The notes beneath the pieces are model-generated. The model was not told where the DNA came from. It worked only from the letters and a program-made list of their open reading frames with translations, and ran no database searches. Position numbers and translations under genes: made by a program. From assembly GCA_028696635.1 (NCBI GenBank), contig JAQVGR010000025.1, positions 1-10,729 on the forward strand: a DNA stretch of 10,729 bases, given 5' to 3'. This document shows positions 1 through 7,289 of the stretch, piece after piece; positions within the stretch are counted from its first letter, which is position 1; every line of letters starts with the position of its first letter. The DNA comes from Candidatus Krumholzibacteriia bacterium. GTDB lineage: Bacteria; Krumholzibacteriota; Krumholzibacteriia; Krumholzibacteriales; Krumholzibacteriaceae.

Positions 1-428
1 ATCCGCTGCTCGTGCTTTTCGAGCGCGTCGGCGGGGAACTCCCCGCTCAGGTAGACTCTCCCGGCGAGCGCCGCCTCTATCGCCTCCATCAGGACGCCGA
101 TGTCCTCGCCCTTGACGACGTAGCCGTCCGCCCCCGCCTCGAGGGCCTCGACGAGATATCGCTCCTCGCTGTGGATGGTGAGAATGATCACCTTCGAGCG
201 CGGCGCCTCGCGCTTGATGCGCCTGGTGGCCTCGATCCCCCGCATCAGCGGCATGCTGATGTCCATGATGATGACGTCGGGATCGAGCTCGATCGCGCGC
301 GCGACGGCTTCCTCGCCGTTCTCGACCTCGCCGACGACATCGATCTTCCCCTCTTCGATAAGCTTGCGAAGACCCTGGCGGACAATCGTGTGATCTTCAG
401 CGAGCAGTATCCTGATCCGGCTCGCCAT
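1..428 (-). CDS. NarL/FixJ-family response regulator, receiver domain (C-terminus beyond window)
   Basis: This is a cytoplasmic response regulator that should take phosphate from the histidine kinase encoded just upstream and then change transcription. The visible 142 residues are a full receiver domain. It has the acidic pair E11-D12, phospho-acceptor D56 in the motif IIMDISMP, the switch residue T84 (VIILT), Y103 and the conserved K106 (GYVVK). The sequence then runs into the linker. The expected LuxR-type helix-turn-helix lies past the left edge, so DNA binding is inferred from the receiver subtype and the NarX-like partner. The ATG at 426-428 is preceded by GGAGGT five bases upstream (434-439), which lies inside the kinase reading frame. 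The gene overlaps the kinase 3' end by 32 bp, so translation is probably coupled. Start and family are secure; the target genes are unknown. Confidence 0.93.
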   Translation of the reverse strand, partial: MASRIRILLAEDHTIVRQGLRKLIEEGKIDVVGEVENGEEAVARAIELDPDVIIMDISMPLMRGIEATRRIKREAPRSKVIILTIHSEERYLVEALEAGADGYVVKGEDIGVLMEAIEAALAGRVYLSGEFPADALEKHEQR

Positions 429-2961
429 CCTGGACCTCCATCGGAACGGTAGCCCTGATCTTCGTCCCCCGGCCGGGATGCGAAGAGATGCGGAACCTGC
501 CGCCCATGCGCTCGATCCGCTCGCGCATCCCGACTATCCCGAGCCCCCGTCCTCCCGTGCCGTCTCCTCCCGGCGCGAACCCCTTCCCGTCGTCCTCGAT
601 CTGCATGATCACGTCGGGGTACCCTCTGACGAGACGGACCGTGACGGCCCTCGCGCCCGAGTGCTTGACCACGTTGGTCAGGGCCTCCTGGGCGACCCGG
701 TAGAGCGTCAGGGCGGCCTCTCCGGTGAGCCGTTCGTCGATCCCCGCCGTGACCAGCTCGACAGCCACCCCCGCGCTCCTGACGTACTTGTCGATGTACC
801 AGTGCAGCGTCGGGACGAGTCCGAGATCCTCGAGCATCGACGGATGCAGCGAGTACGAGAGCTGCCTCGCGCTCTGCGACAGTTCCCTGAGCTGCTGCCG
901 TATCTTCTCGAGAGTCTCCCTCGCGTCATTGTCGCAGGAATCGAGGCGGGTTTCAAGGAAAAGAAATTCGGCGTTCAGCGCGACGATCTCCTGCCCGAGC
1001 TCGTCGTGGAGCTTCAGCGCGATCATGTTCCGCTCCTGCTCGAGCGATTCGATGAGCCGGTTCGCCAGCTCCTTCATCTGCCGCTCGCTGCGCGCCCGCT
1101 CGGCGAGCAGCTCGAGCCGCTCCAGCCGCAGGCCGAGCTGCCCGTGGACGATCTCGAAGAAGCGGCGCCGCTCGGCCGTCACGGGCATGTCCGCGGAGAA
1201 GCCGAACAGATAGATCGCCACCGGTTCGCCGGCGACGATCACCGGCAGCGCGACGGTCCGGTATATCCCCATCTCGCGCTTCGCCGGCGCGTGCCGCGCA
1301 TCGCTCTCCGGCAGATCCTCCTCGGCGACCGTCACCCCGCGCCTCGAGAGGATCTCCGCTATCGCGGGCTCGTCGAGCGGGACCTCGCGGTACCCCTCGA
1401 CAAGCTCGCGGCTGATTCCGCGGGACTCCTTCAGCACCAGCACGCCGCGATCGGCCTCGACGGCGCACAGCCCGGCGGCGGTCGCCTCTCCCGTCTCGAA
1501 AACGGTGTCGAGGACCTCGACGAGCAGCGCGCCGCGGTCGGCGGAGCCGTCGAAGATCTCCCTGATCCTGTTGACCACTGCGAGCTCGCGGTTGCGGCGG
1601 GAGAGCTCCAGCTCGGCCGCTTTGCGCTCGCTGATATCCTTTATCGCGACCAGGATCCGTTGCAGCCCCTGCGGAGACGGCGCAAGCGGCCTGCCCTGCA
1701 CTCGCACCCAGGCGGTGCCGCCGTCCTTTCGGAGCATGCGGAGCTCGGCTTCGACCTCGCCGTCCCGGGGCTCGGCGGCGAGCATCCGGCGTATGATAGC
1801 GCGGTCCTCTGGATGGATCACCTCGAGGGTGGCCAGCCGCGCGTCGAGCTCGGGCTGCGTGTACCCGGTGATCCGTTCGAAGGCCCCGGCGACCCACTCG
1901 CGCTCGAGCCGGCCTCCCTCGTGCACGGTGGAGACGAAGGTATAGTCGGAGGTCATCTCGGAGACGATCCGGTACTTCTCCTCCGATTCGGCCAGGGCCT
2001 GCCGGGCCTTCTGCCGTTCGTCCGCTTCGCGCCGAAGCCTCTCGTTGGCGCTCTCGAGCTCCGCGGTCCGCACGGCGACGAGCCGCTCGAGGCCCGCGCG
2101 GTGCAGCTCGAGCTCGCGTTCGGCCGCGATCCGGGAGGTGATGTCCTCGACGTGGACGATCACGAGGTCTCCGCCCGCCTTCACGTACTTGACGTCGAGG
2201 TGCCAGAGCTCGCCCCGGAGATTCGTGTACTCCATCCGGCGCTGGATCGTCTCCCCGCTCCCGCAGCACCGGCGCATGTCCTCGAGGATGTCGGGGCGCG
2301 AGGCGTACATCTTCGAGGCGGAGATCCCGACTATCGTGTCGACCATCCCCTTCGTCATCTCCCTCGCCGCCTCGTTGTACTCCTCCAGATAGAGCTCCCC
2401 GTCGCGGCACCGCCACGCGTAGGTCGGCACGACGACGGCGCGGAAAAGGGTGCGGAACCGCTCCTCGCTCTCCCGAAGCGCCGTCCCTGCCTGCTCGCGG
2501 TCGCGCATCTCCAGCCTGAGCCGGCGGTTGGTATCCTCGAGCTCCTCGGTGCGCCGGTCGACGAGATCGGCGAGCCGCTCGCGCAGCGACCGCAGCTCGA
2601 TCCGCTCCGCCTCGACATCCCCCACGTCCCTGATCTGCACGAGGACGACCGGGGGATCGACGACGGCGAGGTAATCGACGAAGACGTCGTAGATCGCCTC
2701 GCGCCCCTCTTCCTCGATATGTATGCGCGATGTGAACCGCTCGCCGGGCCGCACGCGCTCCTTGAACTCCTCGATGCCGGGTACGAGGGCCTTGCGCGCG
2801 ATCGTTCCCGAGTCCATGACGGCCGGCTCCGCGGCGGGATCGATGCCGTGGAACACCTTCCATGCCCTGTTGCAGTATATAACGGAGGCGTCGGGCTCCA
2901 TCAGCGCCATGGCGACGCCGCAGTGGTCGAGGGCCTCGATGATCCTGCGGATAGCGCCCAT
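397..2961 (-). CDS. Soluble PAS-PAS-PAS-GAF sensor histidine kinase, NarX/DegS (HisKA_3) class
   Basis: This is an 854-residue histidine kinase with no membrane segment, so it senses a cytoplasmic or diffusible signal. In order it has a PAS domain (about 1-115), a coiled coil (115-160), a second PAS (165-282), a coiled coil (282-325), a PAS_3-type domain (329-450, with FERITGYT and IHPEDR) and a GAF domain (465-612). A HisKA_3 dimerisation domain follows, with phospho-acceptor H652 in KLHDELGQ. The HATPase domain has N763 in the N box (ALTNVVKHSG), D791 in DDGKGF, and a glycine-rich lid (GRGLGIVGMRERI). No LOV-type cysteine motif is seen, so the ligand is unknown. The open frame continues upstream to 3471, but that part is antisense to the Thi4 gene and looks like no domain. 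I chose the ATG at 2959-2961, just before the first PAS. An in-frame GTG at 2974-2976 has a stronger purine-rich sequence (2979-2986) and is a real alternative. The gene is co-transcribed with the downstream response regulator. Confidence 0.93.
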   Translation of the reverse strand: MGAIRRIIEALDHCGVAMALMEPDASVIYCNRAWKVFHGIDPAAEPAVMDSGTIARKALVPGIEEFKERVRPGERFTSRIHIEEEGREAIYDVFVDYLAVVDPPVVLVQIRDVGDVEAERIELRSLRERLADLVDRRTEELEDTNRRLRLEMRDREQAGTALRESEERFRTLFRAVVVPTYAWRCRDGELYLEEYNEAAREMTKGMVDTIVGISASKMYASRPDILEDMRRCCGSGETIQRRMEYTNLRGELWHLDVKYVKAGGDLVIVHVEDITSRIAAERELELHRAGLERLVAVRTAELESANERLRREADERQKARQALAESEEKYRIVSEMTSDYTFVSTVHEGGRLEREWVAGAFERITGYTQPELDARLATLEVIHPEDRAIIRRMLAAEPRDGEVEAELRMLRKDGGTAWVRVQGRPLAPSPQGLQRILVAIKDISERKAAELELSRRNRELAVVNRIREIFDGSADRGALLVEVLDTVFETGEATAAGLCAVEADRGVLVLKESRGISRELVEGYREVPLDEPAIAEILSRRGVTVAEEDLPESDARHAPAKREMGIYRTVALPVIVAGEPVAIYLFGFSADMPVTAERRRFFEIVHGQLGLRLERLELLAERARSERQMKELANRLIESLEQERNMIALKLHDELGQEIVALNAEFLFLETRLDSCDNDARETLEKIRQQLRELSQSARQLSYSLHPSMLEDLGLVPTLHWYIDKYVRSAGVAVELVTAGIDERLTGEAALTLYRVAQEALTNVVKHSGARAVTVRLVRGYPDVIMQIEDDGKGFAPGGDGTGGRGLGIVGMRERIERMGGRFRISSHPGRGTKIRATVPMEVQDGEPDQDTAR

Positions 2962-3000
2962 GTCTTGCCGTTCCACGGCCTCCCCCTTTCGTCGACCCTC

Positions 3001-3029
3001 ATTATCCCTGTTTACCGCCCCCGGCGCAA
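3001..3029 (-). promoter_or_regulatory. Putative sigma70-type promoter of the histidine kinase operon
   Basis: On the minus strand TTGCGC (3024-3029) is followed after exactly 17 bases by GATAAT (3001-3006), which matches the -10 consensus at five of six positions. Transcription would start near 2994, giving a leader of about 18 bases to the GTG at 2976 or 33 bases to the ATG at 2961. The -35 box matches only three of six positions. This AT-rich patch stands out in a very GC-rich spacer. This is inferred from sequence only. Confidence 0.5.
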
Positions 3030-3093
3030 GGCCGGCGTCCGGATGCGCCTCGCCCGCCGCCCCGCCGCTCCACCGCCCCGCCGCAGAATCGCC

Positions 3094-3122
3094 TTGACCG
3101 GGCGCGGCGACTTCGCAAAGAT
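3094..3122 (+). promoter_or_regulatory. Weak candidate promoter of the Thi4 gene
   Basis: TTGACC (3094-3099) matches five of six -35 positions. It is followed after 17 bases by AAAGAT (3117-3122), which matches only three of six -10 positions. It is the best-placed candidate in the spacer and would give a leader of about 60 bases. The leader would contain the palindrome at 3155-3166 and the ribosome-binding site. The poor -10 suggests an activator or another sigma factor, or that the call is wrong. Confidence 0.25.
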
Positions 3123-3187
3123 ACGGTCGGATCGCCGTGAAGCCGCACCGACCCCCTCCGCGGAGGCGGCCTTGAAAGGAGAGTGTC

Positions 3188-3994
3188 GTGCAACTCAGCG
3201 AGAGAACTATAACCGAAGCTATAATAAAAACATACACCGAAAAGCTGCTCGATTCGACCAGCTGCGACGTGGTCATCGTCGGCGGGGGGCCCGCCGGCCT
3301 CGTCGCCGCCTCCGACCTCGCCGGCGGGGGATGGAAGACGGCGCTCTTCGAGCGCAAGATGAGCATCGGCGGGGGGATGTGGGGAGGAGGGATGATGATG
3401 AACGAGATCGTCGTCCAGGAGCAGGGGAAGGAGATCCTCGACGAGTTCGGCGTCGGAACCGTCCCGTTCACCGACGGGTACTACACGGCCGATTCGATCG
3501 AGGCGGTCTGCTCGCTCGGCGCGCGGGCCGTCAGGAGCGGCGCGCGGATCTTCAACCTCGTCAGCGTCGAGGACATCATCCTCAAGGAGAATGCCGCGCA
3601 GGGGGTGGTGATAAACTGGACCGCCGTCCAGATGGCGGGGCTTCACGTCGATCCGCTGACGATCGACTCCCGGTACATCATCGACGCGACCGGCCATCCC
3701 TCCGAGGTCGTCCGCGTGATAGAGGCCAAGGTCGACATCCGCCTGATGACGCCGAGCGGCGGGGTCGAGGGAGAGCGCTCCCTCTGGGCCGATCGGGCCG
3801 AGCAGACGACGCTGGACAACACCCGTGAGGTCTTCCCCAACGTCTTCGTCGCGGGGATGTGCGCCAACGCCGCCTTCGGTTCGTACCGGATGGGGCCGAT
3901 CTTCGGAGGGATGCTCCTCTCGGGAAGGAAAGCGGCGAAGATGATCGCCGACAGGCTCAGGTCTCCGAAGGAGGACGATCGGCAGCAGCCCTGA
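3188..3994 (+). CDS. thi4: Thi4-family thiazole synthase, probable sulfide-dependent His type
   Basis: This 268-residue protein is full length for prokaryotic Thi4. The family makes ADP-thiazole, the precursor of the thiamine thiazole ring, in the cytoplasm from NAD, glycine and a sulfur source. Visible features are the dinucleotide-binding loop GGGPAG (32-37), the acidic strand end E55, the Thi4 signature GGGMWGGGMMMN (61-72), NWTAV (143-147) and the C-terminal RMGPIFGGMLLSG block. At the place of the yeast sulfur-donor cysteine (Cys205) it has H153 in AGLHVDP, as in the methanogen enzyme. By family knowledge this marks the iron- and sulfide-dependent catalytic type rather than the suicide enzyme. 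The GTG start is supported by AAGGAG six bases upstream (3176-3181) and by alignment of the N-terminus with archaeal Thi4. Some databases label this family ribose-1,5-bisphosphate isomerase, which I think is a misannotation. No other thiamine gene is in the window. Its last 38 bp overlap the convergent addA. Confidence 0.95.
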   Translation: MQLSERTITEAIIKTYTEKLLDSTSCDVVIVGGGPAGLVAASDLAGGGWKTALFERKMSIGGGMWGGGMMMNEIVVQEQGKEILDEFGVGTVPFTDGYYTADSIEAVCSLGARAVRSGARIFNLVSVEDIILKENAAQGVVINWTAVQMAGLHVDPLTIDSRYIIDATGHPSEVVRVIEAKVDIRLMTPSGGVEGERSLWADRAEQTTLDNTREVFPNVFVAGMCANAAFGSYRMGPIFGGMLLSGRKAAKMIADRLRSPKEDDRQQP

Positions 3995-6900
3995 CGAGCC
4001 GCGAGCCAAGCGCGGCGAGCTGTGCGGGATCCCCGGCCGCCCGGGCGATCCCCGGCCTGACGAAGAGGAGCACCACCCGCTCCAGGGGCCCGATCCCCAG
4101 CTCGAGCGCGGCGTGGGCGTAAGCGGCCGCCTGGGGAAGGTAGATCTCCATCCTCCTGTCGATCTGATCCGCGGCGATCTCGTCCGTCTTGAAATCGACT
4201 ATCGTCCACCTCCCGCCCGACCTGAAGATCAGATCGATGCGCCCCTCGAGGAGAGAGCCGCCGTGTATCGGCCCGCCGTCCCCCGCCCCGTCCCCCGGAA
4301 GGCTGAAGGGAACCTCGGCGCGCACGATCTCGGCCTCCGAGGCCTCGCGCAGCAGGGGAAGAGCGAGCGCGCCTGCCGCGAGCCCGCGCAGCTCGGCCTC
4401 GCGGCCGGGGATGCCGTGCTCGGCCGCCGCGCGGCTCGCCGCCGTCGCGATATCCGGCGCGGCAGGACCGAAGATCGCCTCCATCATCCGGTGGAAGGCC
4501 GAGCCGAAGAGGAGCGCCTCCCCTTCGGGGACCTCCGGGGCTCCTCCCCGGCCCCGGGCACCGTGCATCGACACGAGACCGGAGGGGGAGAACGACGGCG
4601 AGGTTGCGGCGGCGCGGCCCCGCAACCTCTGCCGCTCTTCGCCCCATTCCCCCAGCTCCCGCGCGCTGCGCAGGGCCGAGCGCGGCGTCGCAGCGGGGAG
4701 AGCGCGGCAGGGATCCCCTGTCCGCTCGATGACGGGGAGCCCGGAGAGGGCCGTCTCCTCGACCGCCGGGGAGTATTCCGCGGAGAGAAACGGCTCGATG
4801 ATGCCGGAAAGCCCCCTCCCGCCGGGGATCTTCGGTATCACGAGCAGATCGGCCGCCCTGGTCGCCGCCACGTAGAGCAGCCGAGCCGTCTCCGCCGCCG
4901 CCATCTCCTCCTCGAGACGGGCCCGGTCGTCGTAATCGCTCGTGCGCAGCCCCCCGGACAGCAGCAGCGCAAGCGAGCCGTCGCGCCCTATCAGGTCGCG
5001 CTCCCCGCGCCGCTCCTGCTGGACGAGGTTCACGAGGACCACGACGGGGAACTGGAGCCCCTTCGCCTTGTGGATCGTCAGCAGGCGCACCGCGTCTTCC
5101 TCCTCGTCGATCGCCGGGGACTCACCCTCAGCCGCGCCGAGTAGATCCTGGTCGCGCAGCCATCTGGCGAAGTATCTGAACGGGTGCATACGCTCCTCGA
5201 AGATCCGCGCCGTGTCCATGATCTTCCGCGCGTTGAGCACCGCCTGGCGCCCGTGGACCGCGAGCTTCAGCAGCGAGAGGTACCCGGTCTGCTCGAGCAG
5301 CGCCCGCAGGACCCCCGCCGGACCGAGCTCGCCGCGGCGCCGGTGCAGGTCGGCGAGCAGTGCCATGGCCTCTCGCAGATCGCCGTGGCCCGCCCCCGGA
5401 TCGCCCGGGTCGAGACAGTCGAGCCTCCCCCCTTCCCTGGTGAAGAGGAAGATCTCCTCGTCGCTCATCCCGAAGAGAGGCGAGCGCAGCGTCGAGACGA
5501 GAGCCAGGGGATCGTACGGATCCTCGACGGCCCAGAGGGCCGAGGCGATATCGCGCACCTCCTGCCTCGTATAGAAAAGCGTGCCTCCCTCGACGAGGTA
5601 GGGGATCCCCGCCTCCCGGAGCGGCTCCTCGTAGTTGTCGATCCCCGTCGTCCCCCGGTAGATCAGCGCGATGTCCCCGAAGCGGACGGGGCGGCGGCCG
5701 CCGCCGCGACGGTCGGCCACCTCGCGGCCGCTTCCGACGAGCCAGGCGACGAGGCGGGCCGCCGCCGCGCCCTCGATCTCCCTGATGCCGTCGGCCCCCG
5801 TTTCGCCGGTCTCGAGATCAAGCAGCATCATCGCCGTCCCGCTCCCCTCGCGCGCCGCGGCGATCGGCTCGTACACGGGTTGGTATCTCCCGCCGCCCGC
5901 CGGAGGGACGATGATCCGCGAGAAGGCGCCGTTGACCCACTCGACGATCCCGGGGACCGAGCGGAAGTTCTGCGTGATCGAGACGACCTCCCCCGATCGC
6001 GCGAGAAGATCCTTGACCCTCTCGTACGCCTCGATATCGGCCCCGCGGAAGCGGTAGATGCTCTGCTTGGGATCTCCCACGACGAACAGCTTTCCCGGCT
6101 CCGGCCCGTCGTCGCCGGGGCCGGGGGACGCCGCGAGGAGAAGGATGATCTCGGCCTGGAGCGGATCGGTGTCCTGGAACTCGTCCACGAGGATGCGGCG
6201 GTAGCGGCCGCGCAGCTCGCCCAGCGCGACGGGGTCGTCGAGCAGGCGGCGCGCGGCGAGGAGCAGATCGTCGAAGTCGAGCAGGCTGCGCAGACACTTG
6301 CGCTCGTCGGTAAAGCGACGGAACCCCTCGCACCAGCGGAGAATGCCGTCCCGGAGCCGGTCGGTCCAGATCATGCCGAACCGCTCGTGCTCCTCGCGCA
6401 GGCGCGCGGCGGCCTCTTTCTGGCGCGCGCAGATCTCGGGAGGGGTCCAGTTCCGCCTGTTCCCTTTCGAGGATGGGGGCTTGAGGGACAGCAGGAGCGG
6501 CTCGAGCGACTCCGCGGCGGCGGACTCGAGGGGGGCCGCGTCCTCGAGCAGCCGCGCGATCTCCGACGCTCCGCGGTCAGAGGGGTCCGTGCAGTGATCG
6601 GCCGACAGCCTGCGCAGCTCCCGGGCGCCGGCGAGGATGCTCCGGCGCCACGCATCGAGCAGCCCCGCCGCATCCCCTCCTCCGTCTTCCGTTCCCCGCC
6701 GGGGACGTCCCTCCGCGCGCCGGCCCCGCGACGAGTAGTGCCGCAGCGTTATCGAGCGCAGCCGTTCGAACGCGGACGGGCCCGCCGCCTCGACAAGCCC
6801 CCGCAGGGTCGCCTCGTGCCGCGCCGCCTCCTCCGAGAGGTACTCGTCGAACGACTCGTCGAGGAAGATCGCTCCGTCTATCCCGTCGAGCAGGGAGAAC

Positions 6901-7289
6901 CGGGGATCGACTCCGGCTTCTATCGGATACTCGTGCAGGAGCGTCGAAGCGAAGGCGTGGATCGTCGAGATCTGCGCGCGCTCGAGACCCCGGCGGGCCG
7001 TCTCGAGCCGCTCGCGCTCTATCCCCTCGGTCGCCCCGTCGGCGAGCAGCAGCTCGATCCGCTCGGCCACGCGCCCCTTCATCTCGGCGGCGGCCTTTTC
7101 GGTGAAGGTGATGGCGACGATCTGGGCGCACTGGGCCGCCCCTTCCCGCAGTATCGAGATTATCCGCTCGACGAGTATCGTCGTCTTCCCCGTCCCCGCT
7201 CCCGCCTCGAGACAGAGCGATGTCGACAGGTCCCGCGTCGCCCGGACGCGGGTCTCGATATCGACCGGCTCGACGCGTCTAGCGCTCAT
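3957..7289 (-). CDS. addA: AddA: helicase-nuclease subunit of AddAB
   Basis: AddA is the motor and 3'-strand nuclease subunit of AddAB, the RecBCD-like enzyme that unwinds and resects double-strand breaks for RecA loading. The 1110-residue protein has the superfamily 1A (UvrD-like) motifs in order: Walker A GAGTGKTT with K35, ITFTEKAAAEMK (Ia), DEFQDTD with D369-E370 (II), GDPKQSIYRFRGAD near 405-418 (III), ITQNFRS (IV), TIHKAKGLQFP (V) and YVAATRA near 808 (VI). The C-terminal RecB-type PD-(D/E)XK nuclease has H933, D1019 (GRIDLIF), D1032 and K1034 (VDFKTDE), so both activities look intact. It is slightly shorter than Bacillus subtilis AddA (about 1230 residues). The ATG at 7287-7289 has GGGAGG six bases upstream (7296-7301), inside the end of addB. 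The genes overlap by 11 bp, which implies coupled translation. RecB alone is unlikely because the partner is AddB-like rather than RecC/RecD. Confidence 0.95.
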   Translation of the reverse strand: MSARRVEPVDIETRVRATRDLSTSLCLEAGAGTGKTTILVERIISILREGAAQCAQIVAITFTEKAAAEMKGRVAERIELLLADGATEGIERERLETARRGLERAQISTIHAFASTLLHEYPIEAGVDPRFSLLDGIDGAIFLDESFDEYLSEEAARHEATLRGLVEAAGPSAFERLRSITLRHYSSRGRRAEGRPRRGTEDGGGDAAGLLDAWRRSILAGARELRRLSADHCTDPSDRGASEIARLLEDAAPLESAAAESLEPLLLSLKPPSSKGNRRNWTPPEICARQKEAAARLREEHERFGMIWTDRLRDGILRWCEGFRRFTDERKCLRSLLDFDDLLLAARRLLDDPVALGELRGRYRRILVDEFQDTDPLQAEIILLLAASPGPGDDGPEPGKLFVVGDPKQSIYRFRGADIEAYERVKDLLARSGEVVSITQNFRSVPGIVEWVNGAFSRIIVPPAGGGRYQPVYEPIAAAREGSGTAMMLLDLETGETGADGIREIEGAAAARLVAWLVGSGREVADRRGGGRRPVRFGDIALIYRGTTGIDNYEEPLREAGIPYLVEGGTLFYTRQEVRDIASALWAVEDPYDPLALVSTLRSPLFGMSDEEIFLFTREGGRLDCLDPGDPGAGHGDLREAMALLADLHRRRGELGPAGVLRALLEQTGYLSLLKLAVHGRQAVLNARKIMDTARIFEERMHPFRYFARWLRDQDLLGAAEGESPAIDEEEDAVRLLTIHKAKGLQFPVVVLVNLVQQERRGERDLIGRDGSLALLLSGGLRTSDYDDRARLEEEMAAAETARLLYVAATRAADLLVIPKIPGGRGLSGIIEPFLSAEYSPAVEETALSGLPVIERTGDPCRALPAATPRSALRSARELGEWGEERQRLRGRAAATSPSFSPSGLVSMHGARGRGGAPEVPEGEALLFGSAFHRMMEAIFGPAAPDIATAASRAAAEHGIPGREAELRGLAAGALALPLLREASEAEIVRAEVPFSLPGDGAGDGGPIHGGSLLEGRIDLIFRSGGRWTIVDFKTDEIAADQIDRRMEIYLPQAAAYAHAALELGIGPLERVVLLFVRPGIARAAGDPAQLAALGSRLVRAAADRPPSET

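Larger units (their letters stand above)
2977..3187. other. Divergent intergenic region between kinase and Thi4 genes
   Basis: This 211-bp spacer separates the divergently transcribed kinase and Thi4 genes. It holds the kinase promoter, a weak Thi4 promoter candidate, a 12-bp perfect palindrome at 3155-3166 (CCTCCGCGGAGG) and the Thi4 ribosome-binding site (AAGGAG, 3176-3181). I looked for the conserved TPP riboswitch segments (CTGAGA, and the GAT/GGATAATGCC-like half) on the plus strand and found neither. No small gene is convincing here. Confidence 0.6.

Noticed and set aside
3220..3225. Perfect TATAAT on the plus strand
   Set aside because: It is inside the thi4 coding sequence, with no -35-like hexamer 16-18 bases upstream, and the codons (AI-IK) match the Thi4 family.
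2977..3471. N-terminal extension of the kinase frame up to 3471
   Set aside because: It is antisense to the Thi4 gene, has no recognisable domain, and would place the kinase start upstream of its own best promoter.
478..3828. Kilobase-long open frames on the plus strand (478-3828, 5184-8279, 7102-10476)
   Set aside because: They run antisense through the kinase, AddA and AddB genes, are low-complexity and Arg/Pro/Gly-rich, and show no domain. They are expected when third positions are nearly all G or C.
3998..4016. Hairpin just after the thi4 stop as an intrinsic terminator
   Set aside because: The stem is only 6 bp and no T-run follows; it lies within addA coding sequence.
3643..4647. Minus-strand frame 3643-4647 as a gene between thi4 and addA
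   Set aside because: It overlaps both well-supported genes, is extremely Arg/Gly-rich, and is a shifted-frame shadow of addA.
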